From Tannerella sp. (lineage in GTDB: Bacteria; Bacteroidota; Bacteroidia; Bacteroidales; Tannerellaceae), in the NCBI GenBank assembly GCA_031271245.1, contig JAISWC010000155.1, forward strand, positions 1 to 6,102: 6,102 nucleotides of DNA. The letters run 5' to 3'. The position numbers and the translations under genes are program-made. The notes below the pieces were generated by a model. That model did not search any database. It was not told the DNA's origin and saw nothing but the letters and a program-made list of their open reading frames with translations. Positions 5,668 through 6,102 of the stretch are shown one piece after another (the first letter of the stretch is position 1; every line of letters begins with the position of its first letter).

Positions 5668-6102
5668 ATGAAAAGATATATGTGTGGAATACTGAATAAA
5701 ACAGCAATCGTAACCTTGCTGGCATGTATGATGCTGTCATGCAGGGAGGAGTATCAGAGAGTGATCCCCGAATTAAATGTGGAAGGCGAGTTTAGCCACG
5801 ATGTGCCGCGCGAAGGGGGTGTATATTACCTGACGGTCACAGCGAGCGAACAGTTTACGGCGCCTTCTACCAAGATATGGTGCAAGACGGAAATCCTGTC
5901 TACCGAAGGTGTGAACAACGTAAAAATCACGGTGGAGCCGAACAACGGCTACCTGCGCGACGCCGAGGTGGCGATCGTCGTTTACAGCTTGCCCGGTGTG
6001 AAAGTAACCATTCATCAGGACGGCGACGACCCGGATGTTGTCGTTCCGGCCGGCCCGCACGTCACAGGTTCGTGGCCGTTTAGCAGCGCCTCGAATCCGG
6101 GC
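5668..6102 (+). CDS. Putative surface lipoprotein with BACON-like domain (3' end outside window)
   Basis: The frame opens with ATG at 5668 and stays open for 145 codons to the window edge. The start MKRYMCGILNKTAIVTLLAC leads into MMLSCREEYQ, a lipoprotein signal. Cys25 (MLSC) is the likely lipidation site; Cys20 (LLAC) is a second candidate. The acidic residues right after Cys25 (R-E-E) resemble surface-export signals of Bacteroidota lipoproteins. Residues about 36-119 look like a BACON-type Ig-like domain: an EGGVYYLTVTAS strand, then PNNGYLRDAEVAIVVYS, and the closing VKVTIHQDG, matching the N...R.A.I.V......V.Q.G pattern. The usual domain Trp is not obvious; W71 is displaced. After a short linker, VTGSWPFSSASNPG (132-145) could begin a concanavalin A/LamG-type domain, but this is a guess. 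It starts 16 bp after the SusD stop, so it is in the same operon. In this position it is probably an accessory glycan-binding lipoprotein (SusE/F-like role) or the N-terminus of a surface enzyme whose catalytic part is not visible. Confidence 0.8.
   Translation, partial: MKRYMCGILNKTAIVTLLACMMLSCREEYQRVIPELNVEGEFSHDVPREGGVYYLTVTASEQFTAPSTKIWCKTEILSTEGVNNVKITVEPNNGYLRDAEVAIVVYSLPGVKVTIHQDGDDPDVVVPAGPHVTGSWPFSSASNPG

Noticed and set aside
5773..6060. - strand frame of 95 codons (and a + strand frame at 5877-6083) over the third gene
   Set aside because: The + strand lipoprotein frame from 5668 has a signal peptide and BACON-like pattern; these two have neither.

Overview
The window is a piece of a Bacteroidota chromosome, most likely order Bacteroidales. 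Four things support this: an adjacent SusC/SusD-type outer-membrane pair, a promoter matching the Bacteroides TTTG / TAnnTTTG consensus, almost no Shine-Dalgarno sequences before the starts, and a BACON-type lipoprotein. I cannot name the genus or species from sequence alone.

Layout, all on the + strand. Positions 1-423 are the last 140 codons of an AMP-binding (ANL superfamily) long-chain acyl-CoA synthetase-like enzyme, a housekeeping-type neighbour. Positions 424-710 are a strikingly AT-rich intergenic region. It holds weak stem-loops just after the stop, a promoter at 473-502, inverted repeats over the -33 element and at the predicted transcription start, and a leader of about 200 nt with two tiny upstream ORFs. 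Positions 711-4070 encode a SusC/RagA-type TonB-dependent transporter with an N-terminal STN domain. Positions 4092-5651 encode its SusD-like (SusD-like_2 type) surface lipoprotein. From 5668 a third lipoprotein with a BACON-like domain begins and runs off the window end.

The last three genes are separated by only 21 and 16 bp, so they very probably form one operon: the start of a polysaccharide-utilisation-locus-type nutrient uptake system. In such systems the SusD lipoprotein and accessory surface lipoproteins capture a glycan or other ligand at the cell surface and hand it to the SusC barrel, which imports it using TonB energy. The STN domain suggests signalling to a FecR-type anti-sigma factor and ECF sigma factor, but neither is encoded here. 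No glycoside hydrolase or other degradative enzyme is visible, so the substrate cannot be inferred.

I see no wholly new system in this window. The points most worth a second look are the promoter/leader architecture, the shortened STN domain, the missing A10 lysine in the acyl-CoA ligase, and the unidentified C-terminal part of the third gene.
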